Positions 40,501 through 51,255 of a DNA stretch of 64,000 nucleotides are shown here, piece after piece (position 1 is the first letter of the stretch; every line of letters begins with the position of its first letter). The stretch is from NCBI GenBank assembly GCA_038087015.1, contig JASBNA010000087.1, forward strand, positions 84,781 through 148,780, written 5' to 3'. A program made the position numbers and the translations under genes. The notes under the pieces were generated by a model. The model was not told where the DNA came from and did no database searches. It saw only the letters and a program-made list of their open reading frames with translations. This stretch comes from Cerrena zonata. Lineage: Eukaryota; Basidiomycota; Agaricomycetes; Polyporales; Cerrenaceae.

Positions 40501-41063
40501 AAAGGTATGCTGACTCGAGAGAAACAGTGAGGTTGTTATTATTCTTGTTACGAGAGATCAAGTCGGAGATATCGTATGTATACTGTTGGAATTGGTTCGA
40601 AACCCACGCTAGAGGCTTCCCAGCTACAGACTGCAGGAATGAGCAAGACGCTTCATACGGGAAAAATGAGAGGGAGCAACTTACAATATTTGCAATAGTG
40701 TCTATTCCATAGAAAACGAGAAGTGCCTTCGTATCGGGAGCGATGTTATGAGTCAAAGGGGTCAAGTCGGCAGTATATGTCCAGTTGTCGTTTATGACCC
40801 AGCGTTCAGTGAAGTCTAGTTCGGATAGTCACCTCATCTACGGAGAATAACCCAAGCCAGAGTCTGTACATACCATTTATGCCGAGCAAGGGCTCCGTAA
40901 TGATACCAGCTTTAACCAAATCCAGATGTACCTGAGAGGGAACCGAGCCAGGGACAGCGATACTCCCATTCTGGTTATGAAGGGACCAATGAAGGGTTGA
41001 GAGACTGAGAACTTCTGCAGAAACAAGTCCGGATAGGGCCGCCACAACCAGGGAAGGCCACAT
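37520..41063 (-). CDS. beta-mannosidase, glycoside hydrolase family 2, secreted
   Basis: This enzyme releases terminal beta-mannose from mannan oligosaccharides and N-glycan cores. Exons are 41063-40874, 40815-40685, 40630-40448, 40390-40328, 40271-39594, 39536-39453, 39402-39106, 39048-38889, 38835-38760, 38704-37969, 37909-37696 and 37638-37520, giving 976 residues. A signal peptide (about 1-16, MWPSLVVAALSGLVSA) begins the protein. The GH2 sugar-binding domain includes GIDTIAN...WVSNQFQQYTYDIS and SDFGWDWGPAFVPSGI. The TIM barrel carries FYSSGTNIIPFDPF, NMLRIWGGGIYQ, the acid/base pair Asn520-Glu521 (GGNEIEG) and the nucleophile Glu619 (NEFGFHSMPS). Many NxS/T sequons fit secretion. Intron 7 starts with GC rather than GT (39105-39104, GCAAGT). 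The C-terminal join (donor after 37696) was chosen because it yields FVINTALSKVKNPDP, the usual family end. Confidence 0.92.
39049..39105 (-). other. GC-AG intron in the beta-mannosidase gene
   Basis: The donor reads GAG|GCAAGT and the acceptor CCACCAG|TAT. No GT donor in the neighbourhood keeps the frame across LPNGTHYLNE-YQTLFGEF. Confidence 0.75.
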
Positions 41064-41874
41064 TGCGGTCAAGATACCACCGGTGAATAATCTTCGAAGG
41101 CCTATTGGCTTTATATCACTATTGTAGATCGGGTCTGGCATAAGAAGATCGGGGCGAACGGAACTCGTGACGGCACACCACATAGGATGTCGTTCAGAAT
41201 GCAGCATATGACCGATATAGGACCTGAGAAGAAGCGAGGTTTCACGTAAGGTGAAGCCCGGGAGGCAAACGGTGACGGTCTAAGTGTCTGCCAGCGGTAC
41301 AGACGGGCCACCTATAAATGATGAAAGAAGTAATAGAAAGTTGCATTGAATGCTGACGAACAGCATGACATCGAGATACAATCCAAAGGAAGCGATATAC
41401 TTGGCACGTGAGTGATGGATGTCGAGAGTCCTTCGTATGAAGCATGCGTATGAATTCCTACGAGAATAGAACGAAGCAAGCCAAAGCGGAGAGAAAGCGG
41501 CACGAGCGCTTGATTGACTACAGTGTCGTAAATATGGGTGTGTTGGAATAGTCAACATGAGTGACTATTCCGCCGGACGGGGCATGATGCTATACAAAAG
41601 GTGTTATGTAGCTCAGCTATGACGGAGTTGAGACAACACCGGATTGAACATTCAGTCCTTCCGTCGTACGGTCATTGATGTATATCGTTTCCGAGTATGC
41701 TCGTCCTGGAAATAACGAGTGAGAGACGGTGGTGGAAGATCACTCTTGTTTATCGAAACGGTGCGATCATGGTATATAAGAAGAAAGACCTTACCACTGA
41801 CTAGCCAGTAGTCACCCATCCAAGCTTTTGGTATTCCAATCACACTCTCAACCAACCGTTACAAAACTCGAGCG
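41064..41874. other. divergent promoter region, beta-mannosidase and His-rich gene
   Basis: This is the promoter DNA of two head-to-head genes. A TATATAA word at 41773-41779 serves the plus-strand gene. Short open frames on the minus strand upstream of the mannosidase start are probably 5' leader. Confidence 0.45.
41773..41779 (+). promoter_or_regulatory. TATA box of the His-rich coiled-coil gene
   Basis: TATATAA lies about 100 nt upstream of ATG 41875. Confidence 0.5.
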
Positions 41875-42490
41875 ATGACAAGCATCGGCGGTCGCGCTGT
41901 GAGTCGTAATCGTTTGATATCCACTGATGATGAATAGGGAACTGAAGCAGACTTGAATGTAGGGTTATTACCCCCACCACCAAGGCTACGGTCAACCAGG
42001 AGTTAAAATCGACAACGATGTCAATGTCGCAACTCCATACCACCATAACCACCAGGGATATCATCATGGGTATCCTTACCATCACCGACCTCTCGGTATA
42101 GGGCACGGTGCTCATCCAGCTCACGGTGCGGTCGGTGGAGCCAATCCACTAGACCCACAGCATGGTATATTCGGGAACATCGGGAACTGGGTCATGAACC
42201 ACAGGGGACAGATCGCCAACGTTGCTACTGGCGTTATCGACAACTTCGTGCGCCCACACCACGGTCTCAACTTCAGCCCCGATGCGCACAAGAAAGACGC
42301 AAAGATACTGGAGATCAATGAGAAGCTCGAGAAGATCGACAAGCGAGAGAGGGAGAAAGAAGCAGAGTTGAACGGGCTGATGCGTCGAAAGCATGTTCTG
42401 TCGTCCGCGATCCAAGCACGCGTGATGAACAATCATCTGGAACACTTGACTAAAGATGCTGCTGGCGGTGACAGCTCAGGCGATGACTAG
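41875..42490 (+). CDS. His/Gly-rich protein with C-terminal coiled coil, unknown family
   Basis: There are two exons, 41875-41898 (eight codons) and 41963-42490, giving 183 residues. I do not recognise the family. Residues 9-80 are rich in His, Gly, Tyr and Pro, with repeated HH and HGxxH words, possibly metal-binding or low-complexity. Residues 110-155 form a charged amphipathic helix (KKDAKILEINEKLEKIDKRE and following), very likely a coiled coil. The tail is Gly/Ser/Asp-rich. There is no signal peptide or membrane span. A strong TATA box suggests an inducible or highly expressed gene. Calling the short first exon adds the ATG; without it the second exon has no upstream methionine before residue 86. 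Confidence 0.75.
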
Positions 42491-43182
42491 GGGTTGGGAA
42501 ATGTTAGTCTGGAATGTAGACTCGGAGGACCCGGGAGGAGTAAGGGGATATGGATTGTAGCAGTTGAATAACATTTTGACCCGGGTCAAAGTTCCAGTCA
42601 TATTTGCGTGTACATCTATGAATCTAAGGAGTCAGATCTTCAGGAAAAAAGACGTTGAAAGGAACAGCAGGTAAAAGTGAACCTAAAGGCCACCGACAAC
42701 AGTCAGCGCAAATTGGAAGCAAGATAAACTACCTCAAGTTGATAGTTCCATCTTGTTTAACGTATTGTTCTTAAAATCATTGGAAGAGATCAAGTACTCG
42801 CAATCCACACGAGCAGGAACTTGAAGAAGTTGTGCTGGTCACGGTTGGACCTGACTCCGGTCGGAGTGCAACTACGATTATCTGATTACATAATCTCTGA
42901 TAATAACAGATAAGTTGCTCACAATAATATAATATAATATAAATCTTATCTAGATCTGGAGACTGACTCATGCCGGGAGCATAGTACTTGCGACCAATCT
43001 CGCATTCTTTCTCCTTGCAGCACAAGCAACATTCAATTCAATCTTGTGGTTATGCACGTTCATGCACCCTTCTTGCCTCGAGTAACCTGGTCTACTTCAT
43101 AGTTTATGGAAAATCGTTCCTTGCAAACTATTTCTTCGTTTCACGAAGACTATACTATCGCTACCTATTCAGGACTTGCATA
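42491..43182. other. intergenic region with AT microsatellite
   Basis: No coding segment is supported. It holds the 3' UTR of the His-rich gene, a small AATAT-type repeat and the promoter of the PQ-loop gene. Confidence 0.45.
42923..42942. repeat. short (TAATA)n microsatellite
   Basis: About four copies of a 5-bp ATAAT/TAATA unit lie in tandem in intergenic DNA. They are simple-sequence slippage, useful only as a marker. Confidence 0.7.
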
Positions 43183-44299
43183 ATGCCAGCCAACGCAGTA
43201 GCAGAGAATGTTCTGGGGACTATGGGCAAGTGTAATGCTTTCTTGGCGACAGGAGAGAATGTACGTGATACTGGTGTGCTAAAATCCAACCTTTAGGAAC
43301 CATCTGCTGGACCGTCCAACTGATTCCTCAAATATGGAAGAGCTGGCGAAGCAAGTCAACTGAGGGACTTTCACCCATGCTAGTGTAAGCTATAGAATAT
43401 TTTATAGATAATAGTATACTGAAGTCATCTTGACAGACTTCTCTGGGCGTTGTCATGTCCTTTTTTCGGGGTGTATGCGATCGTTCAAAACATCAACATA
43501 CCTCTCATACTTCAACCTCAATTTTTGTTGTTTCTCTGTCTTGTATCGTGGGCACAAGTATGCTTCTTGTCCATGTTAGCTATGTTAGACCTTACTCACT
43601 TCTATTCACATAGTGCCAATACTACGGAGAAAAGCGTACCTTGCCCGTGGTATTAGTGATGTTTTTTTCCCTCCTTCTCGTCTTGGGTGGTTTTGAAGCT
43701 GGTATGGTGTTTGCTGTTAAGGTAATCATATTGTTTAACCTGTGCTATAAAATTATGTTGACAGTATCGGGGTTTGACAGCCCTCCTTCAATGCCGGGAA
43801 TGGACGCCCGATCCAATTCTTCGGAATATTCAGTTCGGTGCTCCTGTCCCTGGCTTTGTTGTAAGTACAACAACTTTTGGCAGTGCGCGCAGTCATAGCT
43901 TAATGCTTGCTTTATGCGATAGGCATCAATACTACGAGATATACAAACACCGGGAGGTGGTCGGAATCTCTATCACATTCATGCTAGTAGACCTGCTCGG
44001 CGGCATATTTAGTGACCTGTCACTCGCATTTAAAGCACGTTTTGACACCATTGCTGCCATTACATACTCTCTCGTAATCGTAAGTGTGTATACTTTTTGC
44101 TCCCCTCCGTACTTATCAACGCTTTCCATACATATAGTTCTTGGACGGTATAGTAATCATTTTGGCGATAATCCTCAACCCTCTTGCAAAACGTAGGAGA
44201 AAGAGGGAGGTACAAGCGCAGCAGGTCGTGGAGGCCCAGGCGGAGGTTCAGATGGCAGACGTTGAACATGTCGTGCCAACGACAGGAAGAACTATATAA
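43183..44299 (+). CDS. PQ-loop repeat membrane protein
   Basis: This seven-span membrane protein belongs to the PQ-loop family (relatives include lysosomal/vacuolar cystine and basic amino-acid exporters). Exons are 43183-43225, 43297-43384, 43437-43557, 43614-43721, 43781-43860, 43923-44079 and 44138-44299, giving 252 residues. The first PQ motif is intact: GTICWTVQLIPQIWKSWR with P25-Q26, then TEGLSP. The second repeat reads SLALLHQYYEIYKHREVVGI, so the proline of the second PQ pair is replaced by histidine (H148-Q149). The SDLSLAFK and DLLGG words fit fungal members. The C-terminus is a polar Glu/Gln/Val-rich tail. Intron 1 begins with GC (GCAAGT) rather than GT; this is the only choice that yields LGTMGTICW in phase. 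A vacuolar or late-secretory location is likely, and the substrate is unknown. Confidence 0.85.
43226..43296 (+). other. GC-AG intron in the PQ-loop gene
   Basis: The donor is ATGG|GCAAGT and the acceptor CTTTAG|GAACC. A GT two codons downstream would put the conserved PQ segment out of frame. Confidence 0.7.
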
Positions 44300-44615
44300 G
44301 ACAGGATTTCTATGATAGAGTAATAATAATTCCGAAACTGCTCAGTATAGCCTTGATTTGTCTCGATATTCAGAGAGAAATCTGAACGACGTTGTCTCTA
44401 TTGAGGTTAAGTACTACCAGACACTTGTCAGATAACTGAGTGATAGGCGTCTAGAATAATTACGCGACGCGTTGGTGGCTGTTAGTGCCAGTGGCAGTGA
44501 TTCTGCATCGTGTATTTCAAGTCGCGTAACAAATCAAGTACTTTCCAACAACCACCACAGTGCTATAGTTTCTTGATAGTCTGAATCAATCATAGCGCGT
44601 AACAACGATTGCTCT
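44300..44615. other. intergenic region, PQ-loop gene to Kelch-MYND gene
   Basis: About 315 nt of terminator and promoter DNA. No gene is seen. Confidence 0.5.
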
Positions 44616-47096
44616 ATGTCTCACGCAAGACGCTTCGGAGCCAAAGTGTCGGGGAACAAACTGAAGTTCAATGTCCCCGTATCGACTGTGAACGAAGCTA
44701 TCAATCGTACATTGAACGAAGAAATCCCTGAAGATGAAGCTACACCTATACCAGAGATTGATGACCCAATCGGAGGTGAGTACACCATTCCTCTACGAGG
44801 ACTCTGCGAACTGAATAGTATCGCGTTTCACAGAACGCGGCGATGTATCGTTCCTTTATGAGTACCTCCCTATCCGGCTTGTGGCCGATGAACTTCAGAA
44901 ACGTCAGTCCTATCCAGCAGCCTTTGCAAAATTCAAGCAAGCGGCCCTGGTTATCGTTGGCCCCAGTTTTGAAATTCCGCTGTATAGTGCTGAGGGTGGA
45001 GGGTTCAGGTCGGAAAAATATGTGAAAATGAAGATGGCACAACGGATAGCTCTCATGTACTGTTGCAATCGGGCTGCTGAATGTTTGATTAATATCGGAA
45101 AGGACTCAGAGGTACGATTCCGATTTTATTATAACCACGACTCACTCAAACGTTGACACTATGGACCATATGATATAGGCCTTAGATTGGCTCGACGAAG
45201 TCACTATTCTGTTTCATAATATGGTTTTCTGTAACCACAAAGCTATGTTCGGTATGTTCTTCGCTAGTTACATAGACTCCGCTAGCTCAGAAACATCGTA
45301 GATTGGATTGACGTGAACATGAACTCGACCGAATTCTACTACGAAAGGATGAAAGCTCTGTCTCTTTCATCCAAAATATTTGTTCGGCTTGGAAACACTG
45401 CAGCTGGTGTACAGCGCAGATGGACTGCCCATACAAACTGCGCAAACCTTCCACCAGACGTCGATCAAGACCGCATGGACAGATTACTTCCCAACGATGA
45501 GATGACTGACCTCATTCAATTCAGTCATCCTGACCCGAAAACATAATCAGAAAGTTTCCCTGACTCAAAATAACCTACAAGTTACAGGATCGTGGTGTAA
45601 GCTCGATATCCCAAAGGATAAAAGTATACGTCCTCGTCTCGGTTTTGGCAGCTTCATCTGGAAAAGTAAGTCTTTGATGGTTCGTTAGGATGCGAAAACA
45701 ATTAACGATCCTAGGTCGACTCTACGTCGTTGCCGGAGAAAAGGCTCACTTGGGGCCGTGGTACAATGATTTCCATTATCTTGATCTGAACAGCCTTAAC
45801 GCAGGCTGGCACGAGCTTCCGTCTTATCCTAATCCTCAGGGTATGCTACGTATGACAGGTTGGAAGATGTGTGTACATGACAACAAAGCGTACTTCTTCA
45901 ACAGTCGACCGGTGCTTGACTATTTCGACCTTGTCAAAGCGAAATGGTGTCAAGTGAAAACTCGTATGGCAGATGGTCATGCATGGCCATTCCTAGCCTT
46001 TGATCTCATGGACTATTCTGCATGCGTCGCGAAGGGCAAGATGTACGTGTTCGGCGGAACTCATGGGTACTGCCATCTTGGCACGAATTTACTGCTTGAA
46101 CTCGATCTGAAAACCTACGTCTGGAGTCCTCTCAGCGGCTACGGAAGCCAACAAACCTTGAAGCCTGACTGGAAGATTCCAGGTCCTAGGCGACATGGTG
46201 TCATATGGGCTGACACGCAGGTTGAAGGAAGTGAGAGAATTTACTTGTTATTTGGCGAAGCCGATAGGCAAGGTGCGAAGATGCATCACGAACCTCATGC
46301 GTCTTCTGAGTCATTTGGCTATGGGGACTTTTGGAGTTGGGACATCAATGGTCGGAGCTGGAGGAGAGAACGTTTGAGAGGAAATCCCCCATCTGCTCGT
46401 TCGGAGATGGCTTATACATTTGTAAGTATCCCTTTTAATAATATACCAATTCTAGGATTATTAATATGGCACGTCGTTCTAGAATGAAAAGCTAGGGATG
46501 GCCGTCGTCTTTGGTGGCTACAGTCCCTCGATCTCCACTCTTCATGTTGAACAGAACAAACACTTCTCTTTCACATACTATGCAGACACATTCGTCTATT
46601 ACTCTCCTACCTCGCCCTCTTCTACGGAGTCGAGACCAAGATGGAAATATGTCCTGTCTCGAGGTTTCCCAACGTATCGTGCTCAAGCACAACTTATCAC
46701 TGATCAAGACACTGGAAGAACCTATCTGTTTGGCGGATATACGAACGCTCAGTTCGTTCCTGACAGTCGACATGAGATCTCACGAAGCTTCAATGATCTA
46801 TGGCAGCTTAAGCTAGATGTTCCTGGTGGAGATTTCGAGGATGTGGACCTAGAGGAGGAGAGAAGGACCGCAAAGGCTGGTCCATGGCAAAGATGTTTCA
46901 ACTGCGGTAGTGCTGGTCCATGGAAGAAGTGTGGCGGTATGTTTCGGATTTCTACATAGTGGGAACTCAATATTGATACATCGCTTTGTCTGCAGGTTCG
47001 TGCGGCGGAAGAGCATTCTTCTGTGAGCCACAATGCCTCAAGGAAGGCTGGAAGGAGCATAAGACGATGCACCGCTGCACAAATACTAAAAAGTGA
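44616..47096 (+). CDS. Kelch-repeat MYND zinc-finger protein with a one-base frameshift
   Basis: Exons are 44616-44775, 44834-45111, 45179-45251, 45302-45665, 45715-46421, 46483-46936 and 46996-47096. The N-terminal third is helical and TPR-like. The middle forms Kelch-type blades (SRLYVVAGEK, KMYVFGGTHG, RIYLLFGEAD, MAVVFGGYSP, RTYLFGGYTN). The end is a MYND zinc finger (CFNC...CGGSC...FFC...C...H...C), a protein-interaction module. Kelch plus MYND is an expanded mushroom family of unknown role. In exon 4, after the conserved HPDPK, the frame meets a stop (45544-45546), while the conserved continuation to LQVTGSW lies one frame over. The shift occurs at a four-A run, 45538-45541. With three As the gene would encode about 711 residues; as written it makes about 251. 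All downstream splice sites remain perfect, so either a base-calling error or a very young mutation is likely. Confidence 0.8.
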
Positions 47097-47760
47097 ACTG
47101 AGACTGGTAATGATGGCGATGGAATTTGATGTTTTGACTTTGTTGTATTTTCCAGGGCTCTTGTTTTGTATACAGTACGTTGACGTACCCTCTATTGGCG
47201 TCATTGCCCGCGTTCCTGGGAACTCCCCGTCGCAACCTCGTTGCAAGAACATCATGTGTATGCAGCCTTACAATTATTGATAGGCTTCTCATCCCAAGCC
47301 TCGAGGGACGCGCGCCGTTATCAGACGCTTCTATGACAGGCATCCCCACCGCTCGCGTACCAATATGAGGGCAAATCCAATTATTTGGTCTGGTTTCCAA
47401 GTTTCGAGCTCTGAGACCTGCGGCCTTGATCTCTCGAATTCTACTGCGCCCTGACCGCATTGCACTCACAACCTGTGTTCTGTATATGTGGGACGATCGA
47501 CAAAGATTACACTGCTTTGACTTCCCCTGGGGCTGTAGATGGTTCTTCACATCAATACGTAACGCATTTGAATGATGCTTTCCCCGTAGTCTAGTTCTTT
47601 GACAGAACTTTCGTGAGCGACTAACTAGATTCCGTGCCCATCACTGGTTTGCGGTGCTGCTCCATCATTAATCAATATCGGTCAGTATAAGGTCAACGTA
47701 CGCATGAAGGTTGAAACTTTGCACTCACCTTTCTATCATTTGCTCTCGTACTCCTTCGAC
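47097..47760. other. intergenic region upstream of the TPR-STAND gene
   Basis: A 154-codon minus frame (47086-47550) is open but overlaps the Kelch-MYND 3' end, is Arg-rich, and shows no motif, so it is treated as chance. The rest is presumed promoter. Confidence 0.4.
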
Positions 47761-50355
47761 ATGACATCGGAACTGTCCGTTATCGCACCATCCTCAAGCG
47801 CTTTGAATGGTCTAACAGTAAGCCACATCACCTCCCCAAATATATCTGTCAGAGTTACTTACGTTGTTCTATGTAGCGTAGTGCCTGGTCCGTAGTGAAT
47901 CGCATTGCTGTAAGTCTAACGCTCCTCATTTCGCGCCACCTATGGTCACTGATCAGAGATATCTTCCAGTCATTGGCTCTATCGACACCTACGTGTGATT
48001 TGTGAGTATCGGTATATTCCTTTCCTGTTACCGTTATTGATCGCTTGCCATTATAGCACACTTCCTCCAAGGAAAGAGCTTTTTGGCAGAGAGAAATGTG
48101 TCAAGGATGTTGCTCAGCGTCTCGTCCTGGGAGGCCATCGATCCATTGCGCTTCTTGGATCCCCGGGTGTTGGAAAATCATCCGTCGCTGCGGAAGTCAT
48201 CCATAGCGATGATGTCTGCGCTTTCTTCGGCGACCGGCGCAAATGGTTATCGTGTTCCACCATACCTACTCTGGATCGCCTGCGATCCACGATCGCTACT
48301 ATCGTTGCATCAACCTCTCAACATACGGCTTCGGCCAAATTTGGGCTCAGTCGTCTTACATCTTCAACCAATAGCTTGCCTTCACACCAGTCTTTAATAC
48401 CAAGATGCAGCAAGGAACTGATTGTACTTGATCATTTCGAATATTTTTGGGATCATGTCGAATTCCGCCATGAAGTCGAGGCTTCCATTCGGTTTTTGTT
48501 CAGCACACCCAACATCGTCGTGATGTTTACTATGCGAGGCTCAGAGGCACCCCCATTCATAAATGACACAATCGACATTCCACCACTGGACCCCGAGTCC
48601 TCCAAATGGATGTTTCTTGCCATTCACCCGTTCCCCGATGACGAGTTGTTGAACCTCCTCCGAGCAGTTGACTTTATGCCACTCCTAATTTCTTTGTTGG
48701 CTCAAACAGGAATGCGTAGGGAGGCGTCTCCAAAGGAACTGCTGGAATTGTGGAATTCGCAGGGGACGCGGATGTTCGAAACAGACAATGATCAGACATC
48801 AAAGTCTTCACAACTCATCCGCTCCCTCGATTCGGCCATGGATGGAGTAATCAAGTCCTCGTCAAGCTCGATGGATCTACTCACAATTCTTTCTCTCCTT
48901 CCTTCCGGACTTGATCGCAGTCATTTCTCTTACCTTGCCCCATACATTACAGAATTAGACGGTGCAACTCAGGCTTTGCTAAATCATTCCATTGCGTTCA
49001 CCACCCCTACGAACCGTCTCCAACTATTCTCCTCCATACGCTCTCATACACTTGAGTATTACAACCTCGACGGGACGTCTCGAGAACAGATTTACCTCTA
49101 CTATTTCCAGCAACTACGTGCCATGGCTCTTCGGTCGAAAAGACCTTTCCACGAGGCAGTCGCATTCTACATGGAAGAGCAAGACAACTTCTTTGCATTA
49201 TTAGACGACGCCTTGGAGAAAGACTGTATTCAGGCTGTAGAAGCTGTTCTAGACAATTCTGACCTGATTGTCTGTGTTCCTGCTAAACCTCTATATGCCA
49301 TGAAAGCAGTCAACGTTGCTCGCAATCATAATCGGCCGACAACTGTCGCTCGCTGCCTTCGGTGGGAAGGCGATCTCCTTTGTTCTGTAGGGTATCTACG
49401 GAGAGGTATTGAAGCCTTCGAGAAAGCTGCAACGATATTCTACAGCCAAACGGACTTTTCGTCGGCAGCCCGATGCAGACAAATTCGAGGTGTAGTGCTG
49501 ATTCGATGCGGTGACAGGAGAGAAGGTCTGGCTGAGCTTCAGAGAGCTCGCAGCGAGTTCAAGCGGGTGGGGGACATTTCTGGTTTAGCAGGGTGCTTGA
49601 TGGATTTGAGCCGGGACGGTGAAAACCCCCAGAAACACCTGAACAAGGCTCGAGAACTATTGGACGGAGTTGACGATCCACACGGACATGCATGGCTATT
49701 GTTTCACAAGGCCAGTATTCACCGAGCCCTAGGTGAAACCGAAGAAATGCGCTCTCAGATGCGTGAAGCGTTGGAGAAGTTCCGAAACCTCAATGACCTA
49801 TTTGCGGTCACGCAATGCTTGGATCAATTGAAGTATTATCCCAACATGGATATCGAAGAGGCCTGCCAGGTTTACGAGGAAAGCATGCAGCTGAATACTC
49901 AACTTGGCCGACGCTTGGATGGTGCCTTTGACATGCAATCTGTCGGAAGGATATACAAGATGATGGGCAGGCTAGAAGAAGCATTGGCCTTGTATCAAAA
50001 GGCTACCGTCGACTTTTGGCACTTCGACTTTATCTATGCGGGAGCTTCCTCGCAGATGCAAATCGCAGAGATATACTTTGCGCTACAGAAGTTTAACGAT
50101 GCTCGTCTCGCTTTTGAGATCGCAGAACAACAGCATACAAGAAATCTGGAACCTAAGCGAGCTAGGGAAGCTCGTCTGAATGCCAACGTATGCATCGCAA
50201 AGGAGAAGAGCGATGAGTTGTGGAAGGATGGCCCCTTAGGTCCCGATGGCGCGCCCACGGAGTCTCAGAGAACAGCTGCGGAAGAGCTGAGAAAATCCGT
50301 AGAAGCAATCAACGAGTTTTATCGAGAAGCTGTAGCAGCCTCTGGTTCCGGATGA
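47761..50355 (+). CDS. STAND NTPase with C-terminal TPR-like helices (fungal NLR-like)
   Basis: This is a predicted signal-transducing ATPase that switches by nucleotide-dependent oligomerisation. Such proteins in fungi are linked to self/non-self and microbe recognition, but this one's role is unknown. Exons are 47761-47817, 47877-47909, 47970-48001 and 48057-50355, giving 806 residues. The short N-terminus (about 41 residues) leads into LPPRKELFGRE, the usual start of fungal P-loop modules. Walker A is GSPGVGKSS (residues 75-83), and Walker B-like ELIVLDHFE follows about 85 residues later. The region 200-380 matches the helical part of an NB-ARC-type module (MPLLISLLA, LDLLTILSLLPSGLD). The C-terminal half is repetitive antiparallel helices of about 40 residues, TPR-like (EAFEKAATIFYSQTDFSSAARC, EEALALYQKATVDF). 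No death-fold, HET or lipase effector is visible at the N-terminus. A second STAND gene follows downstream. Confidence 0.88.
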
Positions 50356-51255
50356 GGACACAGAAAAAGCGTGAAACGTTGTGGGACTGGCCTATCGGTG
50401 ACATTATTTCATTTCAGATTTCGGTGTCTTGCGCTATTTATTTGTGCCATAAGTTTCGCTAACGATTCTATTCTCAAGGATAACGAGATTGACTAGACTG
50501 AGGGTACTTTTACATAGTTATTATCCCGTAGTACTACACATCTCTGTCAATACAGCGCTGACTCCAGTCTTGGTAAGCGCCACTAATATAACTTCGAAAT
50601 AAACACACAACGTTCACGTTCAACATTCAACTTCAAAAGCTCGAACTTTATATGGTACAACACACGATGTAGCAAAGTACTTGAAGACGTTATACAAGTT
50701 TGACTGGCTATGGATGTGTCCTGCCGGACTACTATGAGTACTGTGGTGCGTTTTCTCATCTGCTTTCCACATGTGATTGTAACTATAAGTTCGATTGGTC
50801 GACCACTGGCCGTTATGAGGTGAGTGAGGCAGCCTGCATTCCCGTAGAGGTGTTAGTGAGTTCTCTACAACAATACGGCATCGTGATACTGGTGGTTCGG
50901 TTGCCGTGTGAACCCTTTGTAGCCCTTCGCCCACCGCGAAGTTATGGGCTGTCAGATGATTATATTGCAGGCACACCGGGTGCAGTCGTTTCCACAGCCC
51001 CAAGTTGATCACCGCTCATTTGACGTCGGAAGGCATCAAAGTCGTGCAATGCCCCATCCTCGATTCGGATGAGCGCTGCAATAATGACCAACTGTTCTTC
51101 GACTAGCTTAATCATTGAAGGGGTGATAACTCCGTGCCATAGGCTAACAAACGTGGCTCCTTTAAGACCTCTGTCCTGGCGTGCCAACACCACCTAGCTC
51201 ATGCAACGCACCTTTTAGCTCAAATCTCCCAATATTGGCCTATGAACCTTTCAAG
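50356..51255. other. intergenic region between the two STAND genes
   Basis: A 77-codon minus frame (50960-51193) has protein-like composition but no methionine near its start and no motif, so it is not called. It could be a fragment of a decayed gene. The rest is terminator and promoter. Confidence 0.4.

Noticed and set aside
47086..47550. 154-codon minus frame
   Set aside because: It overlaps the Kelch-MYND 3' end, is Arg-rich, and has no family signature.
50960..51193. 77-codon minus frame between the STAND genes
   Set aside because: It looks protein-like but has no usable start codon, no flanking exons that I can join, and no motif.
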